From NCBI GenBank assembly GCA_009731375.1, contig BJOX01000014.1:860733-896940 (forward strand): DNA of 36,208 nt. Reading direction: 5' to 3'. Within the stretch, counting starts at the first letter, position 1, and each line of letters opens with the position of its first letter. Positions 10,475 to 20,437 of this stretch are shown piece by piece. Below the pieces are notes generated by a model. That model was not told the origin of the DNA. It worked only from the letters and a program-made list of their open reading frames with translations, and searched no databases. Position numbers and translations under genes: made by a program. This DNA comes from Paulinella micropora (taxonomy: Eukaryota > Cercozoa > Imbricatea > Euglyphida).

Positions 10475-11240
10475 GGTGATTTCTTTCTGCTTTGCCACAC
10501 AGGCAACAGAGTGAATTTTCACTGACCTGTCTCACACGGGGACGTCAGACGAAAACAAATACTCCAACACAGCTCCCTCATAACTCTTTCACAAAACAAA
10601 TAATTTGATTGGTCTCAAGCAGGTGTCTCGTACCCTCTAGCCCAATCAGTATCTGTGTGCTCACAAGGAGACATCAGATACAAACTCTCTGTCGTTCTTG
10701 CTGTTCTCACACAGAGACCAAGAAGAAGGAGGTGGACAGAAGAGTGAAGGAACACACACAAAACACAAACAAGCATAGGGACAGGAGCACAACACTCTAC
10801 CCTTCTAGTTTGTGCATTTATCTGCATTATCTCACACATACGTCAGAGTATTTTTGCAAATCTCTGATCGTTTTCTAAAGGTAGGTCTGAGAACCTATCC
10901 GACCGACTGTCGACTTCTCAAGGAGAGCTTTTCTAGCTTCTCTATTACTATCTGTGTGTAGGTCCAAGTGCCTCATACTAGATACAATATAGAAAAGAAG
11001 GAGGAGAAAGTAATCTGAGTAAGGAGAACAAGAAATCGGAGAAAGTCTCAAAGACTATTTTTCTCAAACAAAAACAAACATACAAACAGTGTTTCATAGA
11101 GGACAGGGAATCTTATCCTACCCTCTCTATTAGTTTCTCTCTTCACTAGTCAATCGACTGAAGGAGGAACAGAACACAAACGAACAAAAACCAAACATAG
11201 GAGCTGACACTGTCCTCCTGTTGATCACTACTACGACATC
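10475..11240 (+). other. Untranslated leader of element 1
   Basis: 766 bases between the primer-binding region and gag, with no credible ORF. Four imperfect copies of CTCACANNGNGACNTCAGA occur at 10531, 10660, 10706 (shortened) and 10831. They could be a packaging or RNA-structure signal, but this is inference. Confidence 0.6.
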
Positions 11241-12435
11241 ATGTCGACAGAGACCGCCGAAGTGAGTGAATTCTCGGAGGCAGATCAAAGAAGAGAAGAA
11301 GAAGAAGCAGCAGGAGGAGGAGGAGGAAGAGGATTGAATGAAGGAGGAGGAGGAGGATTGAATGAAGGAGGAGGAGGAGATGAAGGAGTAGGAGGAGGAG
11401 TAGAAGAGGGCTGGGATGATGAAGGAAGATATGGAGGAGACGAAGATGAAGGAGGATTTGAACAAGAAGAGACGGGAGGAGGAGGAGCATATGGTAATCC
11501 CTTACCACCTGCCTACACGGGAGGAGGAGGACGAAAAATGATCGACTTGATTCATAGTGATGGAGAGGAGATCACAGTGGAGGAACAACAGTGGGTGCAA
11601 GACCACTATGACCTCACTAAAGAAGAGTTTGATAACAAGATGGGGGTAGAGAAGGATACCTATGTGTGGATCCCTCAGGATCAAAGAAGAGAGAAAAGTC
11701 GTGCTAAAAAGGATGTCTATATCCTATTATCAAACACAGCACAGCTCCTCGGCAAACTGGTCTCTGATCCAGAAGAGAGAAAGAAGATACAGCATATCAA
11801 GTTTGGGGACACACACACCCACCTTGAATTACTCGATGCTATCTTTGGGGTGTACACTCAAACCCTGATTTGGGAACGTACATACGGCCCACGATGTGAG
11901 GGTTACCTCCAGTACACAAACCCAAGAGCAACGGCCAGATTCCTCGCGACTGGTCAGGAGGCAGTCGATGTAACAAAAATGAAGACCAATCTGGGTTCGA
12001 AAAACTCGAGTGGCATATTTCATTTTTTTACGATGGAAATGAAGGCCTTGGAGGAGGGGAAGGCAGAGATGGAAAAAAGCATTAAGGCAGCAGGAGAAAC
12101 TCATCCTGTGATTGATGAGTTAGAGAAGACCGACAGAGTTCTGACCAAGATCAGACTGTTGATGGGTGCGTTACTGCATAAGGAGGCATGGAAGAGATGG
12201 ATTCCTATCAAGGATCACTCTGTCCTTAAATAACTTAGTAACGCACCACCGGTCGCCAACAAAGCAGGTGTTGACCAATATGTGGAGAAATATAGTTTTC
12301 TCAGATCTGCTTCTGAATTGGTGGCCTTTATCACTCATGCTCAAAAGCTGGTGATATCTGAGAAGAAGAAGGCGAAAGAGAATGAGGAGTTCGAGAAGAC
12401 GATGAGACTGGAAAGAATGAAAGCAAAAGTGAGTG
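11241..12435 (+). CDS. gag: Gag N-terminal part of element 1, with an in-frame TAA
   Basis: ATG at 11241 opens a frame running to TAA at 12231-12233 (330 aa). The same frame then stays open and protein-like into the assembly gap (YVEKYSFLRSASELVAF, then a Lys/Glu-rich helix), so the TAA interrupts Gag rather than ending it. The first ~100 residues are Glu- and Gly-rich, encoded by GGA repeats. Residues ~100-330 are predicted mostly helical and charged, as expected for capsid, with no recognisable zinc knuckle. The role as structural Gag is inferred from position between leader and pol. The stop may be a nonsense mutation, a read-through site or a base error. Confidence 0.75.
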
Positions 12436-13142
12436 NNNNNNNNNNNNNNNNNNNNNNNNNNNNNNNNNNNNNNNNNNNNNNNNNNNNNNNNNNNNNNNNN
12501 NNNNNNNNNNNNNNNNNNNNNNNNNNNNNNNNNNNNNNNNNNNNNNNNNNNNNNNNNNNNNNNNNNNNNNNNNNNNNNNNNNNNNNNNNNNNNNNNNNNN
12601 NNNNNNNNNNNNNNNNNNNNNNNNNNNNNNNNNNNNNNNNNNNNNNNNNNNNNNNNNNNNNNNNNNNNNNNNNNNNNNNNNNNNNNNNNNNNNNNNNNNN
12701 NNNNNNNNNNNNNNNNNNNNNNNNNNNNNNNNNNNNNNNNNNNNNNNNNNNNNNNNNNNNNNNNNNNNNNNNNNNNNNNNNNNNNNNNNNNNNNNNNNNN
12801 NNNNNNNNNNNNNNNNNNNNNNNNNNNNNNNNNNNNNNNNNNNNNNNNNNNNNNNNNNNNNNNNNNNNNNNNNNNNNNNNNNNNNNNNNNNNNNNNNNNN
12901 NNNNNNNNNNNNNNNNNNNNNNNNNNNNNNNNNNNNNNNNNNNNNNNNNNNNNNNNNNNNNNNNNNNNNNNNNNNNNNNNNNNNNNNNNNNNNNNNNNNN
13001 NNNNNNNNNNNNNNNNNNNNNNNNNNNNNNNNNNNNNNNNNNNNNNNNNNNNNNNNNNNNNNNNNNNNNNNNNNNNNNNNNNNNNNNNNNNNNNNNNNNN
13101 NNNNNNNNNNNNNNNNNNNNNNNNNNNNNNNNNNNNNNNNNN
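12436..13142. other. Assembly gap (N) inside gag
   Basis: 707 N residues; the reading frame across it cannot be judged. Open frames drawn across it are meaningless. Confidence 0.99.
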
Positions 13143-13537
13143 AGGCAATCATTACCTACATGAAGAGGATGAAGGAGAAGAAGGAGGAAAGGGAGAGACA
13201 AAAGAACCTAAAAGCCTCTCAAAGAGGACGAGGAGGAGGAGCAGGAGCAGGAGGACGAGGAGGAGGAGCAGGAGGAGGACGAAGAGGAGGAACATGGAGA
13301 GGAGCCTCGAGGTGGCAAGGAACCCCTCAGAGAGGAAGAGGAGGAGGTCGGGGATATACCCCTTATGGAGGGAGAGCTGTTCGAGCTCCAGCCCCCCCAC
13401 CCAGAGGAGGAGGAGGCTCATGGGCAAGCTCCAACCCGAATTTCGGTCGAGCTCAGGCCTACAACACTGCCTCGGAGACCGATACGTCATCCCACCCGGA
13501 CACTACTCAAGGTAATCGTTTCGAGGTGGTGGAATGA
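13143..13537 (+). CDS. gag: Gag C-terminal nucleocapsid-like RGG domain of element 1
   Basis: The frame open from the gap encodes a short Lys/Glu helix (MKRMKEKKEERERQK). Next come ~65 residues of RGG/GRG repeats with QRGRGGG, GGRRGGTWRG and GRGGGRGYTPYGG, then a Pro/Gly and Ser/Asn tail ending VVE at TGA 13535-13537. Retroelement Gags normally end with a CCHC zinc knuckle; none is present here. An arginine-glycine domain can bind RNA, so it may take over genome packaging. The stop is followed in frame by further coding sequence (the linker ORF). Confidence 0.7.
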
Positions 13538-13969
13538 CTGGAGGGGGAAGAAGAGAGGAAGGAGAAGACTGTGAAGTTTAACCCTAAAGTCACAGTGCTT
13601 TCTAATGCTGTTGTGCAGACTGGGCCAACGCTTCCTCAATCTGAATACAAAGATGTGGGTACACAGAGACTGCAGCCCCAAGGTAGTCTCATACCCGTTC
13701 ATACATCACGGTTACCAATGATAACTGATGCAAATAGGAAGGCGAGACTTGCGATGGAGGCGAGGAGGCCAATGGCAGACGTATCGCCTCGGCCAAGCAA
13801 ACAACCACGAACAGACTCAATGTCTACGATCGCGGCGGGTGGCGAGCAAAAAGACAATGTGTGTACTCAAGTGCCACAAGACAATGTCGCTCACATAGTA
13901 AACGCACCAGTACCGCAGAATAATAACAATGTTAATGAGGTGAAGCAGGAGGAGAAGAAGAGGAGTTGA
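13538..13969 (+). CDS. Linker ORF between gag and pol, element 1
   Basis: In the same frame as the RGG segment, separated only by TGA 13535-13537 (context GAA TGA CTG). It reads ~143 residues: Glu/Lys-rich start, a VKFNPKV...GPTL block, an Asn/Gln-rich tail, and TGA at 13967-13969. It overlaps pol by 31 bases in the -1 frame. Element 2 has a counterpart in the same place with similar spacing of KV and GPTL. The function is unknown; it is probably translated only as part of a Gag-Pol fusion. Confidence 0.6.
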   Translation: MEGEEERKEKTVKFNPKVTVLSNAVVQTGPTLPQSEYKDVGTQRLQPQGSLIPVHTSRLPMITDANRKARLAMEARRPMADVSPRPSKQPRTDSMSTIAAGGEQKDNVCTQVPQDNVAHIVNAPVPQNNNNVNEVKQEEKKRS

Positions 13970-16900
13970 AAAACTTAGAGACAAGACTCCAAAATTTGGA
14001 ACGTAAAGTTCTTGTTCTCGCAGTCAATATACACAGGCCCGATGCTCTGTGTTATACGGAACTTTATTGTGAAACATTGAAGACAATATTAAAAGTTGGT
14101 AATGATACGATGGCGAATATTAATATTGTCGGCCGGAAGTTTTTTAATCGATACCGGGACTGGGTGGACGGAAATATGAAAAATTCGACTGGCACTCTGA
14201 AGGGAGTGGGTAGCCGGACGGTCATCACGGGAATCATCACACTGACCTTTAAATTAAAATCCGCACGAGTATACCGCATGGACCTTTATGTCGTCCCCGG
14301 TTACCACGGGTCAATATTACTATCGTATGACCAATTGGCTACGATGGGGGCTGTGATTGATTGCGCCGCACGGCGAGTGATATATGGAGTAAAAAGAGGA
14401 GAAGAGAACGATATTGATCCCTTCAACGCTACTGACTCTTATGAGGCTTATGAGCTGAGTCTAGCGACGGATCACAAAAAGATGGCCATCGCACATGAGG
14501 CACTTGAGGTGTACGTTCACCCCCATGTCGTAAGACCGGATGAACTGTCCTGGACCGACAATTGGGAATCCCAAGTGTGCACTGTCACAGTTCCGACATG
14601 CCATTGGGACAAAAAGTCTATTGATGACTTAATCGAGAAGCGAAAGGAGGAGATTATATGTGTCGCACAAAGAAGCCCGTCGTTGGCGAGATTCGCGGAA
14701 GGAGTAGGAACAGATGTCCATATTACTAACGGATACTGTTTCCATGCGAAAGTAGGAGAAGAAAAAAGGGAGGCGTTTGTACCAAGGAGAACGGGGCGAA
14801 TCCCGGATACTCCACCAGAAACTATTAAAAGTTTTATTACTGATTTCTGGGGTGACGAGCCCACGTGGCCGCGTTCACTGTCTGAAGTGAAGAAATGCTT
14901 ACGGACTTTATTCGAAAATAATAAGCCGTATACTATTATCCTGCCATATAATGAGAAGGCGATATGGGCGCAGGAAATAAGGGACCGGCTTATTGATCAT
15001 CCTATACCGGTACCCTCTCGCAAGCAACAGCTAGTGGTGGCTTGTCGTATGGGAACTCGTGAGCAGAGCAGTGCATACAAGCGGAAGCTCAGAGACCTCG
15101 ACAAGTTGAAATTGATACCGCAAGCATTCACATGCTTTGATGGTTTTTACACCCGTAAAGCTCCTTTGCAATACGCGAGACTCATTGACATGCTGGTGGA
15201 GCTCGGTAAAGATGATGAGCCGGACACGGTCACGTATGAAAAGACGGGCCTAGATGATGTCTCGGAAGAGGACTTAGGCTTGGAGGAGGACAGAGAACCC
15301 CTCAAGCAGCATAAGCAGATGTCTGATGAAGATTTTCAAGAGGCGGCGCGGAAAATATTGGAAGAAGGAGTAGGCACGGAGAAGGAGAAGGAGCTTTTAA
15401 AAGCCAAATTAGAGGCGAACAAGGAAATTTTTGACCCTCCACATGCAGGTGGTGTCAAGCCTGAAGATTTCACTGCGGTTATTTACAAAATACCGGGTGC
15501 GGAGCCGTCACCGGCACCACGAAGGGCGAATTTGAGTATACATGAGGCGAAGATAGCGGAGGAGCTAGCAAGACAGCTGCTCAATGAGGACTTTATTGAG
15601 AGATCAACATCTCCAATAGTCTCACAACCGAGAATAGTGCCGAAGCCAGGAGGAGAATGGCGCCTGACAGTTAACTATGCTCGTGTTAACAAGGTGCTGG
15701 AGGAAGAGAGAAATCCTCTCCCGACATTAGAAGAAGGAAGGAGAGTACTGCGGAATGCAAAATTCTATTCGGTCATTGACCTTAAGAATGGCTTCTGGCA
15801 GATACCACTGGAGGAAAAGTCCAGATGGCTGACGGCGTTTGTGGTGGGTATGGAAATATACCAATGGAAAGTGCTTCCGATGGGCCTCAAGCAAGCCCCA
15901 GGACTTTTCCAGAAGGCGATGCAGAAGATGTTGAGCAGTCAGTACGATGATTTGTCTGACGGTGGCTTTATGAGAAGGCGGGGACAGAAGGCGGGAGAAT
16001 ATGCATTTTGCTATATCGATGACATTATCGTATACTCTAACACAATGGAGGAGCATATCGATCATTTGTCCGATATATTCAGGCGCATCGGAGCTTTTGG
16101 CCTGAAGTGCAATCTAAAGAAGTGTCAACTTGCCAAGACGAGTGTGACATACTTAGGGTACGAGATCTCCCATAATCGAGTCTCGATATCCAAAGAGAAG
16201 AGGGAGGAGATTATGAATCGACCGATACCGAAGAACCGCACTGAATTGCACTCATTCCTTGCGATGGCGCAATACTATAGCCAGTTTATACCCGATTGGG
16301 GTGCAACACGGGCTAAGTTGGAGAAAATGATAGATTTTGGAGACTTTGAGAAGTGGGGCGAAGAGGCTTTGCAAGCGTTTCATGCGCTCAAAGATCTCAT
16401 TTACAAAGACCCGAAAGACGGAGGACTGGTGTTAACGATGCCCGACTTTACGAAACAATTCGTAGTCGATACAGACGCATCTAAGTTTGCGATTGGGGCT
16501 GTATTACAACAAGAGGATGAGGAGAAGAAATTACGCCCAATCATGTTTATTAGTAGGAAGTTGTGTGCGGCGGAGAGAAACTATTGCACAAGGCAAAGAG
16601 AGGCGTTGGCGGTAGTATGGGCCCTCAAGAGGCTCAGAGAGTATTTGTGGGGAGGACCTCAATTTACTGTCAGAACTGATCATCATAACCTGTTATGGTT
16701 GATGAATCATGAACAGACGGGACGGCTGGCGCGGTGGCAAGCGTTCTTGTCTTGTTTCGATTTTACAATGGTCCATCTACCGGGAAAGCGAAATGTGGTC
16801 GCTGATAGCCTCTCTAGGCTAGAGTTTAACTCAGAAGTATCGGCGTTGGTGTCCACGGTGGAGATGGAAGACTTGTCCACTGACAAGGTGTATGAGGTCA

Positions 16901-19350
16901 GCCACATTGAGGCGATGGAGATGGCGAGTGGAGTCCGATATGACCGCACAGGTCTACGGTACAGTCCACAAGGCCCGGATCACGGGATATGTTGTGAGCT
17001 ACATACCCAGGAGGACGCTGAGTGGTCCTATGAGGTATATGAGAATGCGAAGGCGAACATAAGAGAGGAAGAGGAGACGCAGGAAGTTTATGCGGAGCCT
17101 CCTCAAGAGCGGAGAAGTGACCTAGACGATGACCCGGAAAGAATCGGGGTACGGCTAGAAGATGGTACTATCCATATAGCCTCGCCTACCGCATGGAGGC
17201 AACAACAGGCTCAAGATCCGGAGTTTAAAGAACTGATACAGTTATATCAGAACCCGGATGAGCTACGGATGACGAAAGCGATCAAAGATCAGATGAAGGA
17301 GATGGGATGGAGAGATGGTCTACTGTGGTACAAGGGCCTTCACGGTCGCTATGCGTCACAGCCGGACAAATGGACCCTTTGGGTACCGGAGAGTCTGAGA
17401 CGATTTATATTTGTCGCAGCCCACAATTGCCCACTTTTGGCGCATCCGGGTCGACAACGAACTCATATGTTCGTAGCGAGGCGATTCTGGTGGAAGAAGA
17501 TGAAGGAGGAGATAGATCAGGCGGTGGATGCATGCATCCCGTGCAAGATAAACAAAACACCACTGAAGGCAAATTTCGGCCTGATTGGCGAATTTCCTCT
17601 TCATGCGGGGATGTTTGAGTTTATACACATTGATCATGTGGGACCTTTCCCAGAATCGAAGGATGGTTACAAATACCTCCTTACGGCTATTGACAGAGCC
17701 ACCAACTATGTGTGGATCATCCCTGTCAAAGACGTTACCGGCAAGACGACGGCCGAGGCGCTGATCGATAGGATCATCTCACAGATCGGAGTACCAAGAA
17801 AGATATGTTCTGATCGAGGCTCGGACTTTAATAACGAGGTCATCGACAAACTATCTAAGTATTACGGGATGAAATGGCAATATGTTACTGCCTATAACCC
17901 GCGAGCAAATGGGAAAATCGAGCGGGTACACAGACCCCTCAAAGCCTCGCTAAAGATGTATTGCACGAAGAAGGAGAATCAAAGAGCATGGGTCGAGGCA
18001 GCACCATCATTTGCGTTTGCAATGAACTGTCTACCCTCTACGGCGTTAGGAGGCTCGAAGAGCTCAATCTCGCCATATCAGTTAGTATATGGGCGTGAGC
18101 CTGATATCCCGACTTCGCTCCTTCACCCAAAAGACACTTGGGCGGATGCGGATGAGTTGTTTGGGATGAGACTTAGAGTGAAGATGGAGGCGGAACAAAT
18201 AGTCAGGGCGCATAGAGAGGCGGAGCGCCGAAAGACTGATGCTGAAGGGGTGCGACAAGCGCACTTGGATCAGATCAAGTTCCAGGTCGGGGATATTGTA
18301 CTATTGTACCATCCTCAAGTCCCGAAGGGAGTCAGCTCTAAGCTGTTCACTCACTGGAAAGGACCTTATCAGATTATGGAACAGACGGGACCTCTGAATT
18401 ACAAGATCAGGGGTAGAGGGAAGGTGCAAATTGTGAATGTAAGAAGGCTGATTAAGTATGATCCCTTCTTACTGGAAGATGAATCCGTTGAGGAGGCGTT
18501 AAAACGGATGAAGGATGATTTCAAAGAGGTGCCGCCCATCCACAAGGAGGCTGGCATAGACCAAGACGATGCTTATCGGGCACCGATAGCTGAGAAGGAG
18601 GAGAGTGAGGTGGACAGCAAGGAGAAGACTGACCGCATAAGCGCGGTGGGGACTCAGTCCAAGTCTCCGCGAGAGCATAGCGGAAAGAAGGAGAAGATCA
18701 CAGAGGCGCAGCTAAGGAGAGCGCGGAATGATCTTATCAACGACCAACCGAGGAAGGCGATGAGGTCGATGAGATCAAAGGACGTCCACCAGGAGGAGGA
18801 GGGGACGGACACTGACCCAAACGCGGGCAACGTTGAGATTGTCCATGAGCGATGGAAGGAAGGCGATGCGATAGCAACCATCGCATGGGTGAAAAATGTT
18901 TTCTATCTGATGAGACCAGCGGAACAACATGTCGCTGATGACACTCTCTCAGACTTATACTTGATGCGGGTCGTGGCGGTCCCACGACAGATGCGTGTCA
19001 CACGGACACTCAAAATATCATCAGCCGCAAAGATAGTACAACCGATACTCCAGTTCTGGAGAAGTATGGACCCGGTTGAGGATCCAAAGGCAAGACATTA
19101 TCTGCCAGTATATAAAGACGCAAAAAGTCTCGAGACATGGGATGATACAATTACTCCCAGAGACAAGGATTACACTGCGTGGACCATTCAGACACTGCCA
19201 AGAGGAGTGCTTGATGTCCCTTTTGAATTATCGTTGGGCGGAATCCCTAATAAGATCTGGGACATTCTCGAACAGTCAAAGTTCGATCTGACTTTTGTTG
19301 GTGGTCCTCCACCAGGCAAAGAAATCCGCGCCAGACGACGAAGGCAGTGA
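13939..19350 (+). CDS. pol: Pol polyprotein of element 1 (PR-like, RT, RNase H, integrase, C-terminal domain)
   Basis: Open from 13939 to TGA 19350. Numbering residues from the TTG at 13966, the first ATG is residue 49, downstream of the protease active site, so translation by -1 frameshift from the linker ORF is likely. Domains: retropepsin-like ~30-140, with KVGND at 43-47 where DTG is expected; RT ~520-745, with D605 and YIDD 683-686; RNase H ~825-950, with D837, E879, D905; integrase zinc module H1153/H1160/C1190/C1193; core D1223, D1283, E1319; GPY module WKGPY at 1464-1468. About 290 more residues follow, ending in a domain (1692-1785) shared with element 2. It makes cDNA from the element RNA and inserts it into the genome. 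All RT, RNase H and integrase catalytic residues are present; the protease is questionable. Confidence 0.93.
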   Translation, partial: GEAGGEEEELKNLETRLQNLERKVLVLAVNIHRPDALCYTELYCETLKTILKVGNDTMANINIVGRKFFNRYRDWVDGNMKNSTGTLKGVGSRTVITGIITLTFKLKSARVYRMDLYVVPGYHGSILLSYDQLATMGAVIDCAARRVIYGVKRGEENDIDPFNATDSYEAYELSLATDHKKMAIAHEALEVYVHPHVVRPDELSWTDNWESQVCTVTVPTCHWDKKSIDDLIEKRKEEIICVAQRSPSLARFAEGVGTDVHITNGYCFHAKVGEEKREAFVPRRTGRIPDTPPETIKSFITDFWGDEPTWPRSLSEVKKCLRTLFENNKPYTIILPYNEKAIWAQEIRDRLIDHPIPVPSRKQQLVVACRMGTREQSSAYKRKLRDLDKLKLIPQAFTCFDGFYTRKAPLQYARLIDMLVELGKDDEPDTVTYEKTGLDDVSEEDLGLEEDREPLKQHKQMSDEDFQEAARKILEEGVGTEKEKELLKAKLEANKEIFDPPHAGGVKPEDFTAVIYKIPGAEPSPAPRRANLSIHEAKIAEELARQLLNEDFIERSTSPIVSQPRIVPKPGGEWRLTVNYARVNKVLEEERNPLPTLEEGRRVLRNAKFYSVIDLKNGFWQIPLEEKSRWLTAFVVGMEIYQWKVLPMGLKQAPGLFQKAMQKMLSSQYDDLSDGGFMRRRGQKAGEYAFCYIDDIIVYSNTMEEHIDHLSDIFRRIGAFGLKCNLKKCQLAKTSVTYLGYEISHNRVSISKEKREEIMNRPIPKNRTELHSFLAMAQYYSQFIPDWGATRAKLEKMIDFGDFEKWGEEALQAFHALKDLIYKDPKDGGLVLTMPDFTKQFVVDTDASKFAIGAVLQQEDEEKKLRPIMFISRKLCAAERNYCTRQREALAVVWALKRLREYLWGGPQFTVRTDHHNLLWLMNHEQTGRLARWQAFLSCFDFTMVHLPGKRNVVADSLSRLEFNSEVSALVSTVEMEDLSTDKVYEVSHIEAMEMASGVRYDRTGLRYSPQGPDHGICCELHTQEDAEWSYEVYENAKANIREEEETQEVYAEPPQERRSDLDDDPERIGVRLEDGTIHIASPTAWRQQQAQDPEFKELIQLYQNPDELRMTKAIKDQMKEMGWRDGLLWYKGLHGRYASQPDKWTLWVPESLRRFIFVAAHNCPLLAHPGRQRTHMFVARRFWWKKMKEEIDQAVDACIPCKINKTPLKANFGLIGEFPLHAGMFEFIHIDHVGPFPESKDGYKYLLTAIDRATNYVWIIPVKDVTGKTTAEALIDRIISQIGVPRKICSDRGSDFNNEVIDKLSKYYGMKWQYVTAYNPRANGKIERVHRPLKASLKMYCTKKENQRAWVEAAPSFAFAMNCLPSTALGGSKSSISPYQLVYGREPDIPTSLLHPKDTWADADELFGMRLRVKMEAEQIVRAHREAERRKTDAEGVRQAHLDQIKFQVGDIVLLYHPQVPKGVSSKLFTHWKGPYQIMEQTGPLNYKIRGRGKVQIVNVRRLIKYDPFLLEDESVEEALKRMKDDFKEVPPIHKEAGIDQDDAYRAPIAEKEESEVDSKEKTDRISAVGTQSKSPREHSGKKEKITEAQLRRARNDLINDQPRKAMRSMRSKDVHQEEEGTDTDPNAGNVEIVHERWKEGDAIATIAWVKNVFYLMRPAEQHVADDTLSDLYLMRVVAVPRQMRVTRTLKISSAAKIVQPILQFWRSMDPVEDPKARHYLPVYKDAKSLETWDDTITPRDKDYTAWTIQTLPRGVLDVPFELSLGGIPNKIWDILEQSKFDLTFVGGPPPGKEIRARRRRQ

Positions 19351-20186
19351 CAAAGAAACTATTTTTCTTTATGCGTCTCAAATAAACTGATTGATTGCCC
19401 ACGGCGTATCATGATTTGATCATGCATCATCAGTTATCAATATGAATATTAAAAAGACTCAGTGATATAACTTGGCATTCGATCGCAACATACGAGTGCG
19501 AAAGGTCGATCGACGATGATACTACACCGTATACGGGGATCGCTAGTGTATTGAGCGATGGTGTTCCCGGGTATGACCCTTTCCAAGTCCTGGGATGATG
19601 TTCTCGAAAATGAAATGTTCTCTGAAACTTTCATTAAATTATTTTTTACGATAGATTATATACTGTCGTACCTGAGCACGGTCAATCTCTACTTGTGTCG
19701 GTATATCGCAGGGTCGGGTACATACACCTCGACTTCGGATATAGCTATTAGGACTGGCCCCCTAATACTATATCATAGGATATCCGCCTTATACAAGGGT
19801 ATGTCATTAAAAAAGACAATGTACTTACGATCTCCCTGTGAATAATAATAATAATAATGATAATGATAAGAAGAAGAAGGAGATCAAAGGGGGAATCGTA
19901 CTACAGCACCACGTTGCTTGTATTTTTTTATTAATTGTACGTTTGTTCTTGACATACTGCCGAAAAAAAAAAAAAAAAAAAAAAAAAAAGAAATTGAGGG
20001 GAAGGAGTTCAAAATTTACAAGAAAGGCTAGAGAATCCGCTTTGACGTGCCGTATGAGGATATATTTATCGTCTTTTAGCGTCTATCCGTGGGTCGATGC
20101 GCTGTGTGGCATGACTCCATAGCGCATACTATTTGCAGAAAGAAATCAGAAGGTGTATGACGAAAATGCTATTTCCGTCATAAAAT
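19351..20186 (+). other. 3' untranslated region of element 1
   Basis: No credible ORF. It contains AATAAT repeats at 19842-19860, an A-run at 19965-19988, and a segment from ~19844 to the LTR that is duplicated in inverted orientation at 35530-35890. The equivalent place in element 2 carries two ORFs instead. Confidence 0.75.
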
Positions 20187-20196
20187 CGGGAGGGGG
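20187..20196 (+). promoter_or_regulatory. Polypurine tract of element 1
   Basis: CGGGAGGGGG lies 3 bases before the 3' LTR start (TAC TGTAGG). Such tracts prime plus-strand DNA synthesis. The same tract precedes the LTR remnant at 35529. Confidence 0.8.
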
Positions 20197-20199
20197 TAC

Positions 20200-20437
20200 T
20201 GTAGGCATCACCCCCCGGATAGCCGGTAAAAAATACCTTTTCCTGGTGACAGGTGCACCAGCTTGTTTTTCAGTATTATTTGTCCGGATTGGACCTGATG
20301 CCATTTTATTCCTGGTCTGTTGCCGTTTTCCTTTTTGGCTTCACTGAGCTAATATAACGAGACATCATTCTCATCTTTTGAGGACTGTGTTTGGTTGTAT
20401 TACCGACTTTTTACGAGCTATCGTTGGGGGCATTGCA
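20200..20437 (+). repeat. 3' LTR of element 1
   Basis: TGTAGGCATC...GGGGGCATTGCA, 238 bp, matching the 5' LTR. It is followed directly by the GAGC target duplication. Confidence 0.93.

Larger units (their letters stand above)
10207..20437 (+). mobile_element. Complete Ty3/gypsy LTR retrotransposon (element 1)
   Basis: A 10.2-kb unit bounded by LTRs at 10207-10454 and 20200-20437, both TG...CA. GAGC stands immediately before the 5' LTR and immediately after the 3' LTR, a 4-bp target duplication (5 bp, AGAGC, if the terminal A is shared). Inside, in order: primer-binding region, leader, gag with a gap, linker ORF, pol with protease-like/RT/RNase H/integrase domains, 3' UTR and polypurine tract. 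The domain order with integrase last identifies Ty3/gypsy. The LTRs differ by about 5 substitutions plus 4-bp and 6-bp indels, so the insertion is not brand new, yet pol is open for ~1,800 codons. Confidence 0.93.

Noticed and set aside
12171-13515. Large ORFs spanning the N gap
   Set aside because: They consist mostly of unknown residues; only the Gag frames at each side are supported by sequence.
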